64,000 bases of DNA from Vibrio ziniensis (GTDB lineage Bacteria > Pseudomonadota > Gammaproteobacteria > Enterobacterales > Vibrionaceae): the NCBI RefSeq assembly GCF_011064285.1, contig NZ_CP049332.1, positions 1,178,001 through 1,242,000 on the forward strand, read 5' to 3'. Under the pieces are notes generated by a model. It saw nothing but the letters and a program-made list of their open reading frames with translations. It did not search any database and was not told where the DNA came from. Shown here piece by piece: positions 24,927-34,015 of the stretch. Both the position numbers and the translations under genes were made by a program. Positions within the stretch are counted from its first letter, which is position 1. Every line of letters starts with the position of its first letter.

Positions 24927-27900
24927 TCAATGCCATTATTCGCTGGTCTCTGAAGAACCGCTTTATGGTTCTTCTGGCTACCGTTGCTCTTATGGCTGGC
25001 GGCTTATTTAGCGTTAAAAATACTCCTGTCGATGCTATTCCTGACCTGTCGGATGTGCAGGTTATTATTAAAACCAGCTTCCCGGGACAAGCGCCACAGG
25101 TAGTTGAAGACCAAGTCACCTACCCGCTGACTACAGCCATGCTCGCTGTACCCGGAGCTGAAACTGTACGCGGCTATTCGTTCTTTGGTGACTCCTACGT
25201 CTACATCATTTTCAATGATAAGACAGACATGTACTGGGCTCGATCTCGGGTACTGGAATATCTCAGCCAAGTAGCGCCTAAACTGCCTGCAAACGCAAAA
25301 CCAACCCTAGGTCCTGATGCCACAGGTGTGGGTTGGGTGTTCAGCTATGTACTGCAAGATAAGACAGGTAAGCACGATCTGGCACAGCTACGCAGCCTGC
25401 AAGACTGGTTCTTAAAATACGAGCTACAGACTGTCGATGGAGTGTCAGAAGTTGCGACGGTTGGCGGTATGGTCAAGCAGTATCAGATCCAGATTGATCC
25501 AGCCAAGCTTCGTGCGTACAACTTGACGCTCCAACAAGTCAACATGGCGATTCAAAACGGCAACCAAGAGACAGGCGCATCGGTTATTGAAGTGGCTGAA
25601 GCTGAACATATGGTTCGCACCACTGGCTATTTAACCAATATTGAAGACATTCAGGCTCTACCGCTAAAAGTGACCGACAAAGGTTCACCACTGCTGCTTG
25701 GTGACATTGCGGACATTTCATTAGGTCCACAGATGCGTCGCGGAATTTCAGAACTCAACGGAGAAGGTGAAGCGGTTGGAGGTGTGATTGTGATGCGCTT
25801 TGGTGAAAACGCCAGTCAAGTCATCGACAACGTCAAAGCTAAATTGGAAGAGCTACAACGTGGTCTTCCTGATGGTGTGGAAATCGTTCCAACTTATGAT
25901 CGCTCTACCCTGATCAACGCCGCAGTTGAAAACCTTTGGAAGAAGTTAGCGGAAGAGTTCATTGTGGTTGCAATTGTGTGTGCTCTGTTCCTGTTCCACA
26001 TCCGTTCTTCACTGGTTATTGCTCTTAGCCTGCCAGTCGGGATCTTGTCTGCATTTATCGTTATGCATTGGCAAGGTATCAACGCCAACATCATGTCGTT
26101 GGGTGGAATAGCCATAGCTATAGGCGCTATGGTGGATGGCGCGATAGTCATGATCGAAAATGTGCACAAGCATATTGAACGCACACCACTGACGGATAAA
26201 AACCGCTGGCAAGTCATTGGTGACGCCGCGCAGGAAGTTGGACCACCACTGTTTTTCTCGCTGCTTATCATTACGTTAAGTTTCGTTCCCGTGTTTGCGC
26301 TTGAAGGTCAGGAAGGGAAAATGTTCTCTCCACTAGCCTTTACCAAAACATACGCGATGGCAGCTTCCGCTGGCTTAGCTATCACGCTAGTTCCTGTGTT
26401 AATGGGTTATTTTATTCGAGGGAAAATCCTTCCTGAGCACAAGAACCCTGTAAACCGTGCGTTGGTCGGCTTATATCGCCCGCTACTGAACTTAAGCCTG
26501 AACTATCCAAAATCTGTACTCGTTTTGGCATTGGCTCTAATGGCTTCTGCTTACTATCCAACCAGCAAATTGGGCAGTGAGTTCATTCCGCCATTAGACG
26601 AAGGCGATTTGATGTATATGCCAACGACTTATCCGGGCATTTCAATCGGTAAGGCTCGTGAACTATTACAGCAGACCAATAAGTTGATCAAGACAGTACC
26701 TGAAGTCAAAACCGTATGGGGCAAAGTGGGACGCGCCGACACAGCAACCGATCCTGCGCCACTCACCATGATTGAAACGGTTATTCAACTTAAACCTCGC
26801 GAAGAGTGGCGTGAAGGTGTGACGACTGAATCGCTACGCAAGGAACTGGACAGCCTGATTCAGTTTCCGGGTCTGACCAACGCTTGGGTTATGCCGATAA
26901 AAACGCGAATCGACATGTTAGCGACCGGTATCAAGACACCGATTGGCATTAAGATCGTAGGTCCTGAGCTTGCAACAATCGAAAAAATCGGTTCGCAACT
27001 CGAGCCAATTCTTAATCAAATCGAAGGCACAGCTTCTGTTTACGCAGAGCGTGTAGCAGGCGGTCGATACGTTACTGTTGATATCAAACGTAAAGCAGCC
27101 GCTCGATACGGGTTAAACATCAAAGACGTTCAACAAGTGGTATCAACCGCTGTCGGCGGTATGAATGTGGGTGAAACGATTGAAGGTTTAGAGCGTTACC
27201 CTATTAACGTTCGCTATCCACAAGATTACCGTGATTCTGTTGTGAAACTGCAAAACCTGCCATTGGTAACACCTAACGGCGCGCGTATTGCGCTGGCTGA
27301 TGTAGCTGATGTTCGCTACGAAGACGGTCCACCGATGATCAAAACAGAAAATGCGCGTCCAAACGGTTGGGTGTTCGTCGATATTGATGGTCGTGACTTA
27401 GGTTCATACGTATCGGAAGCGCAGAAACGTGTCGCTGACGAGCTAAAACTCCCTGCGGGTTATTCACTGGCTTGGTCTGGTCAGTATGAATATATGGAAC
27501 GCGCAAAAGAACGTCTTAGCGTTGTTATCCCAATTACGCTGACTATCATCACCTTATTGCTTTACTTCAGCTTTAGACGAGTGGGTGAAGTGTTAATCAT
27601 CATGGCAACCCTCCCACTGGCAATGGTTGGCGGCTTATGGCTGATGTATTCACTTAATTACAACTTATCCATTGCTGTTGGCGTTGGCTTCATCGCGCTT
27701 TCCGGTGTAGCGGTTGAAATTGGCGTCATCATGTTGGTTTATCTCAACCAAGCATGGCATTACACCAAACTCAAAGCGCAGGAACGGAATGTTCCGCTAA
27801 GCAAAGATGACTTAAACGAAGCCATTCGCGAAGGTGCTGGGCTGCGCGTACGTCCGGTAATGATGACGGTGATTACAGTCATTATTGGTCTGGTACCGAT

Positions 27901-28060
27901 TATGTATGGTCACGGCACTGGCTCGCAGATCATGCAACGCATCGCTGCACCTATGATTGGAGGAATGGCTTCTGCTCTATTACTCACACTGCTGGTTATC
28001 CCAGCTATTTTCAAGCTGTGGAAACAGCGTGAAACGAACTCACTCTCGAAAAATGATTAA
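24923..28060 (+). CDS. cusA: RND metal efflux pump CusA
   Basis: A 1045-residue heavy-metal RND transporter with the two large periplasmic loops and twelve membrane helices. The charged motif GAMVDGAIVMIENVHKHIE in helix 4 carries the proton-relay acidic residues of the HME-RND group. Met residues in LMYMPTTYPG and KTRIDMLATGIKTPIGIKI fit the methionine pathway for Cu(I)/Ag(I). It would pump monovalent copper or silver from periplasm or cytoplasm through CusB to CusC using proton motive force. Translation is coupled to cusB by a four-base overlap. Confidence 0.93.
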   Translation: MINAIIRWSLKNRFMVLLATVALMAGGLFSVKNTPVDAIPDLSDVQVIIKTSFPGQAPQVVEDQVTYPLTTAMLAVPGAETVRGYSFFGDSYVYIIFNDKTDMYWARSRVLEYLSQVAPKLPANAKPTLGPDATGVGWVFSYVLQDKTGKHDLAQLRSLQDWFLKYELQTVDGVSEVATVGGMVKQYQIQIDPAKLRAYNLTLQQVNMAIQNGNQETGASVIEVAEAEHMVRTTGYLTNIEDIQALPLKVTDKGSPLLLGDIADISLGPQMRRGISELNGEGEAVGGVIVMRFGENASQVIDNVKAKLEELQRGLPDGVEIVPTYDRSTLINAAVENLWKKLAEEFIVVAIVCALFLFHIRSSLVIALSLPVGILSAFIVMHWQGINANIMSLGGIAIAIGAMVDGAIVMIENVHKHIERTPLTDKNRWQVIGDAAQEVGPPLFFSLLIITLSFVPVFALEGQEGKMFSPLAFTKTYAMAASAGLAITLVPVLMGYFIRGKILPEHKNPVNRALVGLYRPLLNLSLNYPKSVLVLALALMASAYYPTSKLGSEFIPPLDEGDLMYMPTTYPGISIGKARELLQQTNKLIKTVPEVKTVWGKVGRADTATDPAPLTMIETVIQLKPREEWREGVTTESLRKELDSLIQFPGLTNAWVMPIKTRIDMLATGIKTPIGIKIVGPELATIEKIGSQLEPILNQIEGTASVYAERVAGGRYVTVDIKRKAAARYGLNIKDVQQVVSTAVGGMNVGETIEGLERYPINVRYPQDYRDSVVKLQNLPLVTPNGARIALADVADVRYEDGPPMIKTENARPNGWVFVDIDGRDLGSYVSEAQKRVADELKLPAGYSLAWSGQYEYMERAKERLSVVIPITLTIITLLLYFSFRRVGEVLIIMATLPLAMVGGLWLMYSLNYNLSIAVGVGFIALSGVAVEIGVIMLVYLNQAWHYTKLKAQERNVPLSKDDLNEAIREGAGLRVRPVMMTVITVIIGLVPIMYGHGTGSQIMQRIAAPMIGGMASALLLTLLVIPAIFKLWKQRETNSLSKND

Positions 28061-28091
28061 CGAAAAACGATTAACGAATAAGGAAACAAAC

Positions 28092-28673
28092 ATGAAAAAG
28101 TTAACTCTCGCAATTGCACTGACTATCAGCTCTTCTGTCGCTTTCGCTGCCATGAACAATACAAGTTCAATGGACCCAAATAAAATGGATCATAGCCAAA
28201 TGGATCATAGCAAAATGAATCACAGTCAAATGGCTCCAGAGAACATGAACAAAGACATGTCAATGAATCATGACAACATGATGAGTATGGATGGTATGTC
28301 TGACGTAGGTATGCCAGCAATGGGCTCGAAACCAAATAAAGTGATTCACGTTATGCTCTCTGATGACATGAAAATCACCTTCAAAAAAGAAGTAAAAATC
28401 GAGCCTAACGATGTCGTTCAGTTCGTAGTTATGAATACTGGGAAAATTAACCACGAATTCACCATCGGCTCTGTCACAGAACAAATTGAGCATCGTGAAA
28501 TGATGAAGAGTATGAATGGTCAGCACATGCACGACTCGGGAAATTCTGTCACCGTTGAGCCGGGTAAAGCCAAGCAGATCACATGGCATTTCCACGGGGA
28601 CAACAACGTTGAGTTTGCTTGCAACATTCCGGGACATGCTGAAGCGGGAATGATGAAGAGCGTGACTCTTTAA
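28092..28673 (+). CDS. Met/His-rich periplasmic cupredoxin
   Basis: A 193-residue secreted blue-copper-type protein. The start at 28092 has AAGGAAAC before it and a signal peptide (LTLAIALTISSSVAFA). Residues ~20-70 are a repeated Met/His/Asp tract (MDHSQMDHSKMNHSQM), the DNA of which is also repetitive. The C-terminal half is a cupredoxin with ligands His in NHEFTIG, then Cys, His and Met in CNIPGHAEAGM. It probably buffers or passes periplasmic copper to the efflux system. It follows cusA by 31 bases. Confidence 0.88.
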   Translation: MKKLTLAIALTISSSVAFAAMNNTSSMDPNKMDHSQMDHSKMNHSQMAPENMNKDMSMNHDNMMSMDGMSDVGMPAMGSKPNKVIHVMLSDDMKITFKKEVKIEPNDVVQFVVMNTGKINHEFTIGSVTEQIEHREMMKSMNGQHMHDSGNSVTVEPGKAKQITWHFHGDNNVEFACNIPGHAEAGMMKSVTL

Positions 28674-28682
28674 ATGACCTAT

Positions 28683-28710
28683 GCCCCAAAAGCCAATTTT
28701 GGGGCTATTT
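28683..28710 (+). terminator. Hairpin between cupredoxin and cytochrome genes
   Basis: GCCCCAAAA / TTTTGGGGC, 9-bp perfect stem with a 5-base loop followed by TATTTT. It should end or reduce transcription inside the copper operon, so the two genes downstream may be expressed at a lower level. Confidence 0.7.
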
Positions 28711-28741
28711 TGAAAGCATGAATGGAGAACCAAACTCAGAC

Positions 28742-29317
28742 ATGAAAATAGCGAACAAAATGCTTATTGGTACTTTGCTTTCCTTGGTTAGTGCCGTATC
28801 GGTTAGCGCTGTATCTGAGACCACGACATCACCGAATATCAACGCTGGCGAACAGTTGTTCAGAACCGCTGGTGGATATGGGTGCATTGCCTGTCATGGG
28901 CTTTATGCCAATGGTGCAGGTAATGTCGGAGGCAACATTCGCGGCAAAACCTTGGATGACATCAACCACAGTTTGGCAAACGAGCCTACAATGCAGCTGC
29001 TTTCCAGCGCGCTTTCCAACATGGACAGGTTAAATTTAGCGGTTTATCTGGAAGCACTAGGGAAGATATCTTTAGTTGAATGGACGATAGAAGACAAAGC
29101 GACTTCCTCAACCATTACTATTGAATCCGATACGCCCGCACAGCTGGTGATCTTTAATAAATTATTTGAGCCAGTTGAACTCACACTGCCACAGCTAACA
29201 CCAGAGCAAACTGTTCAACTAAATCCTTACGAGACAAAAGCGGTAGATTGGATACCAAGCAAAGGTGTTTATACACTTAACTATAATCAAAGCCAATTAA
29301 CCATCGAAATAAAATAA
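28742..29317 (+). CDS. Periplasmic c-type cytochrome with cupredoxin-like C-terminal domain
   Basis: A 191-residue secreted protein (signal MLIGTLLSLVSAVSVSA). One heme site, CIACH, lies at about residue 45-49 in a short cytochrome c domain that ends near DRLNLAVYLEALG. The remaining ~85 residues are beta-rich (STITIESDTPAQLVIFNKLFEPVEL) and look like a degenerate cupredoxin domain, without a clear Cys/His copper site. Start choice is uncertain: ATG 28718 is also in frame, while the ATG at 28742 gives a cleaner signal peptide. As part of the copper cluster it may oxidise Cu(I) or pass electrons from the cupredoxin (inference). Confidence 0.75.
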   Translation: MKIANKMLIGTLLSLVSAVSVSAVSETTTSPNINAGEQLFRTAGGYGCIACHGLYANGAGNVGGNIRGKTLDDINHSLANEPTMQLLSSALSNMDRLNLAVYLEALGKISLVEWTIEDKATSSTITIESDTPAQLVIFNKLFEPVELTLPQLTPEQTVQLNPYETKAVDWIPSKGVYTLNYNQSQLTIEIK

Positions 29318-29370
29318 ACGATGAAGATTAAGCGCTGTGAACAAAAATGTTCACACAAGAGGAACGAATT

Positions 29371-29811
29371 ATGAAAACCATACTAAAAGCCATCACTCTT
29401 TCAGCACTCACTTTCAGCTTCTCGGTTTTTGCTAAACCGACTATTGAGCTCTATAAATCCCCTACTTGTGGTTGCTGTAAAGAATGGGCAGCTATCATGG
29501 AAGATAAAGGTTATGAAGTTAACGTGCATCATCAAAATGATTGGAGTGCAGTGAAACAGAAATTTGGTATGCCAAATCAGTTAATGTCTTGCCACACAGC
29601 AGTTATCGACGGTTACATGGTGGAAGGTCACGTTCCTGAAGAGGATATCGCTCGCCTGTTAACGGAGCGTCCAGCAAATATCTCCGGCATAGCAGCTCCG
29701 GGCATGCCACAACACTCTCCGGGTATGGCTGCACCGAATCAACCATACAAAGATTTCAACGTGATCGCCTTTGATCAAAACGGCAAACTCTCTTTGTATA
29801 AAAAATATTAA
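29371..29811 (+). CDS. DUF411 periplasmic metal-binding protein
   Basis: A 146-residue secreted protein: signal peptide ending SVFA, then KPTIELYKSPTCGCCKEW, the Cys-Gly-Cys-Cys site of the DUF411 family, a third conserved Cys in LMSCHTAVIDGY and the closing GHVPEEDIARLL. The tail has Met/His/Pro clusters (PGMPQHSPGMAAPNQP). Members are found in copper and silver resistance loci and probably bind Cu(I). GAGGAACGA precedes the ATG. It is the last gene of the copper operon. Confidence 0.88.
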   Translation: MKTILKAITLSALTFSFSVFAKPTIELYKSPTCGCCKEWAAIMEDKGYEVNVHHQNDWSAVKQKFGMPNQLMSCHTAVIDGYMVEGHVPEEDIARLLTERPANISGIAAPGMPQHSPGMAAPNQPYKDFNVIAFDQNGKLSLYKKY

Positions 29812-29877
29812 GCTTTGTATAAGAAATACTGAACACGGTATAAAAATACTAAGCATTGGATAAGAAATCCTAACCAC
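29793..29877 (+). repeat. Four degenerate tandem repeats at the end of the copper operon
   Basis: Four units of 20-23 bases with the pattern T-GTATAA-AAATA-TAAGC: 29793-29813 (overlapping the last codons of the DUF411 gene), 29814-29836, 29837-29856 and 29857-29877. They differ by a few bases and include stop codons. They look like slipped duplications of the gene's 3' end. Confidence 0.6.
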
Positions 29878-29889
29878 TCATCTTCTACT

Positions 29890-29935
29890 GGCTGGGCAAA
29901 TATCTCGACAAGAGCGTTTGCCCAGCCTATTTCTT
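29890..29935 (+). terminator. Terminator of the copper operon
   Basis: GGCTGGGCAAA / TTTGCCCAGCC, 11-bp perfect stem, 16-base loop, followed by TATTTCTTTG. Confidence 0.8.
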
Positions 29936-30102
29936 TGTTCTTCCTTAGCGAAGATAACTTAACCAAAATTTCGATTTCAAAACGGACGTGAGGTTGGTAG
30001 AGTTTATTTCGTACTCGCCTTTCCACCTTTCCATTCAAAGGTCATTGGTCAAGTCTTCCATTCTTTATAGATGTACACCATAAATTATAAGAACACTCAG
30101 TA

Positions 30103-31872
30103 ATGCAGTTATATCAACACCTAAAGTGGTTTTTCCGTCAGCATCGTTTTACTTACGCAATCGCGTTATCGATGCTATTTGCCGTCGCTATGCTCAACAT
30201 GGCGGTGCCGTGGCTTATTGGTAATGCCATCGATAAGCTATTACAAACCAAAGACTTTTCTCAAGCGGAAATCTATTTGTTCGCCCTTTTAGGCGTCAGT
30301 ATTCTGGTGTACCTGCTTAGATATGGCTGGCGAAGAATGCTGTTCGGTACTTCCTATAAGTTGGGGAATATACTGCGAGAGCAGTTTTATCATCGCCTGC
30401 TTCGTCAGGGTCAAGCGTTCTACAACATCCACTCTACAGGTGATTTAATGGCGAGAGCCACAAACGATATTGATGCTGTCGAAGTTGCTGCTGGTGAAGG
30501 TATTCTTTCTGGTTTTGATGGGCTACTCACTTTCATTCTGGTGCTGGTCATGATGTTCATCTTCATTGACTGGCAGTTGGCAATTTTAGCCATCATCCCA
30601 TTTCCATTCATGGGATACGGCTTCTATAAGCTGTCGAATCGAATCCATCACCAGTTTAAAGAGACATTAGATTCTTTCTCTACCCTAAACGAACAAACAC
30701 AGCAGTCGGTATCGGGTATTCGTTTGATTAAATCTATGGGTCGAGAAGAGATTGAATCAGACAAGTTTTCGCAAATTGCTCAGCAATCTGCGCGCACCAC
30801 TTACAATGTGCAGCGCTCGGAAGCTCTGTTTGATCCGATAATTCAGCTAAGCCTTGGGGCTGCCCTGTTGATTGCCCTACTCGTCGGTGGTTGGCAAATT
30901 AGCGAAGGTCGTTTAACGGTTGGTCAGCTAACCAGTTTTACTCTGTATTTGTCTGAATTAATTTGGCCGATGTACGCATTTGGTTGGTTAATGAACATTT
31001 TGCAGCGCGGTAACGCGGCTATTGGTCGTTTAGAGTCATTGTTGAAACTACCCGATTCTGTTGCAGATAAAGGCACAACACTACCAGAAGGTTACGCACT
31101 TTCTGTCGACGATGTCACTTTCAACTACCCTGATACAGCGCCTACTGTTTTAGAAAACAGCAGCTTAAAAAATAGCACCTTGAAGCATGTTTCTCTGACC
31201 GTAGAGCAAAATCGAGTGTTAGGGATTACCGGAGCCACAGGTTCAGGTAAATCAACCTTACTGCATTTGCTAATGCGCTACTGGGAATCTACCCACGGTA
31301 GTATTTCAGTTTCAGGCGTGCCAGTTGCGAATATTCCACTCGCCAATTTGCGAGGTCTGTATGCGTACGTACCTCAAGATGCGTTTCTGTTCAGTATGAC
31401 CATCATCGAAAACATTCGTATCGGCATGCCAAACGCCACCGATGAAGACGTTTATCACGCAGCAAAACTGGCGGCAATTCACGACGATATACTGCAATTC
31501 CCAGAAGGCTATCAAACTCTTGTGGGCGAACGCGGTGTGACTCTCTCAGGTGGACAAAGACAGCGAATTTCCATTGCTCGTGCACTCATAAGCCAAGCAC
31601 CGATATTGGTATTGGATGACGCTCTCTCCGCCGTCGACATTAAAACAGAGAAACTGATCATTAAGCATTTACAACAACGAAGAGAACAAACTGTTGTGGT
31701 GGTAAGCCACCGCTTGTCAGCTATTGAGCACGCCGATGAAATCATTGTCCTTTCTCATGGAGAAATTGTTGAACGCGGGAAACACAATCAACTTATTAGT
31801 CTTGATGGTTGGTACTCTCGAATGGCGGCATATCAACAAATGGAACAAGCATTAGAGGAGGATCTGCTATAA
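30103..31872 (+). CDS. mdlA: ABC exporter half-transporter MdlA
   Basis: A 589-residue half-transporter: six membrane helices (~15-305) and an ATPase domain with Walker A GATGSGKST, signature TLSGGQRQR and Walker B ILVLDDALSAVD. The residue after the Walker B Asp is Asp rather than the catalytic Glu, as expected for the degenerate site of heterodimeric exporters. It pairs with the product of the next gene, with which it shares the overlap described there. In relatives (E. coli MdlAB, SmdAB) the pair exports drugs or lipids; substrate here is unknown. Confidence 0.9.
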   Translation: MQLYQHLKWFFRQHRFTYAIALSMLFAVAMLNMAVPWLIGNAIDKLLQTKDFSQAEIYLFALLGVSILVYLLRYGWRRMLFGTSYKLGNILREQFYHRLLRQGQAFYNIHSTGDLMARATNDIDAVEVAAGEGILSGFDGLLTFILVLVMMFIFIDWQLAILAIIPFPFMGYGFYKLSNRIHHQFKETLDSFSTLNEQTQQSVSGIRLIKSMGREEIESDKFSQIAQQSARTTYNVQRSEALFDPIIQLSLGAALLIALLVGGWQISEGRLTVGQLTSFTLYLSELIWPMYAFGWLMNILQRGNAAIGRLESLLKLPDSVADKGTTLPEGYALSVDDVTFNYPDTAPTVLENSSLKNSTLKHVSLTVEQNRVLGITGATGSGKSTLLHLLMRYWESTHGSISVSGVPVANIPLANLRGLYAYVPQDAFLFSMTIIENIRIGMPNATDEDVYHAAKLAAIHDDILQFPEGYQTLVGERGVTLSGGQRQRISIARALISQAPILVLDDALSAVDIKTEKLIIKHLQQRREQTVVVVSHRLSAIEHADEIIVLSHGEIVERGKHNQLISLDGWYSRMAAYQQMEQALEEDLL

Positions 31873-33641
31873 AAAAATCATCTTCTAACAACTCAGGATC
31901 AGTTAAGCTTCTGATGAGTTATGTCTTTGCTGAAAAGTCACTGTTTATTAAAACATTAATGCTGGTAGTACTGGCAACTGGCTTTGATGTGCTCGGTCCA
32001 ATGCTCAGTAAAGTGTTTATTGATGAATTCGTTATGCAGAACCACTACCCTGTTTGGCCTGTGGTGGGCGTGATTTCGCTGTTTGTTATCTCAGTATTGC
32101 TTGGGACATACCTCAAGTATCAACAAACGCTGCGCTTTTTGGACATCGCACTCAATGCCGTATTGGACATTCGCAAGCGCTTGTTTAAGCATGTTTTGAC
32201 GCTGCCTGTTTCGTTCTTTGATTACTCACGCACGGGTCAACTAGTCAGCCGAATCACTAATGACACAGAGTCGATCAAAGACATCTATGTGCAGTTTTTG
32301 TCGAACATCTTAGCTAACTTAGTGCTACTCATCGGTATCCTGACCGCAATGGCGATTTTGGATCTGCAATTGATGTTGGTGGCTTTGACACTCATTCCGG
32401 CAGTTGTCAGCTTGATTTACCTTTACCAAAAGTTCAGTGTGAAAGCGGTAACCCAAAGCCGACAACTGCGCTCAGACATCAACTCAACGATGAATGAGTC
32501 CATTAGCGGCATGACGGTTATTCAAGCAACTAACCAACAAAACAACAAACAGCAGCAGTTCGAGGACATTAACAGCCAGTATTACGACACCCGCCTAAAA
32601 GCTGTGATTGTTGGCTCAATGCTGCTTCGCCCTGCGATTAACTTGCTCAGTATTCTTATACTTGCCGGCGTAGTATGGTTCTTTGGCTTACAAGTGGTTG
32701 AAGGCGTCGCAGAAGTCGGTGTTTTGTATGCTTACCTCAGTTATCTTGGCCGTTTTACTGAGCCGCTTGTTGAGATCACTCAGCGCTTTAGCTTATATCA
32801 ACAAGCAGTTGTAGCTGGCGATCGCGTCTATGAGCTATTGCAAGAGTCCTCTTCAGAACAAAAAGACGTTCGTTGGGACGAGATTGAGCAAGGAGATTTA
32901 AGCATTGAAGATCTTACCTTCAGCTACCAAACTAATAAACCCGTTCTGCACAGCATCAATGCCACGATTGATTCAGGTAAGTTCTTCGCCATCGTAGGAC
33001 ATACTGGCAGTGGTAAATCGACTCTGCTTAACCTGCTATTGAACTTCTATCAGCCACAAGCAGGTTCAATAAAAATTGATGGACACGAGCTCAGCCAGTA
33101 TCCGCCGAAGACTCTACGTCAATTGATTGGTTTTATCCCTCAAGAACCCTTCGTCCAAGCAACAACGGTGTTTGATAACATCGATATGGGTCGAAACTTA
33201 ACTCAAGAAGCCGTAGAACGAGCAGCTAAACAAGCCCATTTGCATGAAGTGATTATGCAAATGACTGACGTATATCAAACCCAGTTAGGTGAAGGCGGCT
33301 TGCGCTTATCGACAGGTCAAAGGCAGCAATTGATTATCGCTCGCGCATTGGCAGGAACACCTAAGATTTTGTTGTTGGATGAAGCGACCGCCAACATTGA
33401 CAGCGAAACTGAACAAATCGTTCAACGTGCTTTAAATGAGTTGAGAGGTAAAGTGACACTGATCGTGGTAGCGCATCGCCTATCCACCATTCATCATGCC
33501 GACCGAATTTTGGTGCTGGATAAAGGACACCTTATCGAGCAAGGCAATCATTATGAGTTGATGCGGTTGGATCATGGTCGCTATAAAGCCATGTACCAAC
33601 TTCAGCAACAAGAGCGTATGGTTGCAGAAGCAGAACGTTAA
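31869..33641 (+). CDS. mdlB: ABC exporter half-transporter MdlB, apparent ATA start
   Basis: A 590-residue half-transporter: membrane domain with LLMSYVFAEKSLFIKTL at its start, Walker A GHTGSGKST, signature LSTGQRQQ and Walker B ILLLDEATANID with the catalytic Glu. No ATG lies near the expected start. The best start is ATA at 31869: AGAGGAGG ends seven bases before it, it overlaps the mdlA stop (ATAA), and the resulting N-terminus (IKKSSSNNSG) and length match MdlB. One G-to-A change of an ancestral ATGA overlap would explain both the TAA stop and the ATA start. The alternative, TTG at 31809, has no ribosome binding site and overlaps mdlA by 64 bases. Confidence 0.85.
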   Translation: MKKSSSNNSGSVKLLMSYVFAEKSLFIKTLMLVVLATGFDVLGPMLSKVFIDEFVMQNHYPVWPVVGVISLFVISVLLGTYLKYQQTLRFLDIALNAVLDIRKRLFKHVLTLPVSFFDYSRTGQLVSRITNDTESIKDIYVQFLSNILANLVLLIGILTAMAILDLQLMLVALTLIPAVVSLIYLYQKFSVKAVTQSRQLRSDINSTMNESISGMTVIQATNQQNNKQQQFEDINSQYYDTRLKAVIVGSMLLRPAINLLSILILAGVVWFFGLQVVEGVAEVGVLYAYLSYLGRFTEPLVEITQRFSLYQQAVVAGDRVYELLQESSSEQKDVRWDEIEQGDLSIEDLTFSYQTNKPVLHSINATIDSGKFFAIVGHTGSGKSTLLNLLLNFYQPQAGSIKIDGHELSQYPPKTLRQLIGFIPQEPFVQATTVFDNIDMGRNLTQEAVERAAKQAHLHEVIMQMTDVYQTQLGEGGLRLSTGQRQQLIIARALAGTPKILLLDEATANIDSETEQIVQRALNELRGKVTLIVVAHRLSTIHHADRILVLDKGHLIEQGNHYELMRLDHGRYKAMYQLQQQERMVAEAER

Positions 33642-33643
33642 GC

Positions 33644-33675
33644 AAAAAGAGTGGCAACTAAGCCACTCTTTTTTT
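33644..33675 (+). terminator. Terminator of mdlAB
   Basis: AAAAAGAGTGGC / GCCACTCTTTTTT stem with a 6-base loop and long T-run directly after the mdlB stop. Confidence 0.9.
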
Positions 33676-34015
33676 AGCAAATACAATTAGCTAACTCGCT
33701 GATCATTTCTAATCGAAAAAACATTAAGCAATCCTTGATGTCTAACTGCTATTATTCCAAATAACAAATAACCATATAAAACAATGTGATTAGATATAGT
33801 TATTCTACGAATTTAACCTTCTTAACCCTCTGTTAAAGATTCGATTTGGACGAATAGGCAATGCTGAAAGAGGATCTGGCATTTTCTTTTACATCTTGAA
33901 TTACTAAAATATCTCTTATATTAAACGTCATCTGCATTTTATTTGCGGGTGTATAACACGGTTAGCGTCAATGTAATTCAGAACGTTAACTGCAACTCTC
34001 AAGAAGGGTGTGACA
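33676..34015. other. Intergenic promoter region of the alcohol dehydrogenase gene
   Basis: About 340 AT-rich bases. I see no credible small gene. The ribosome binding site AAGAAGGG sits at 34001-34008. No clear operator was found. Confidence 0.4.

Noticed and set aside
28150..28300. Short direct DNA repeats (ATGGATCATAGC-like)
   Set aside because: They encode the Met/His/Asp-rich repeats of the cupredoxin gene in frame; not a CRISPR array or mobile element.
24284..28733. Long antisense open frames within the cus genes (for example 25894-26271 and 28260-28733)
   Set aside because: They lie opposite strongly conserved cus genes, lack ribosome binding sites and show no protein features.
31809..31868. 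TTG at 31809 as the mdlB start
   Set aside because: No ribosome binding site and a 64-base overlap with mdlA; the ATA at 31869 has a strong, well-spaced site.
33676..34009. Short frame MLKEDLAFSFTS before the dehydrogenase as a leader peptide
   Set aside because: Very short, with no associated attenuator hairpins or regulatory codons.
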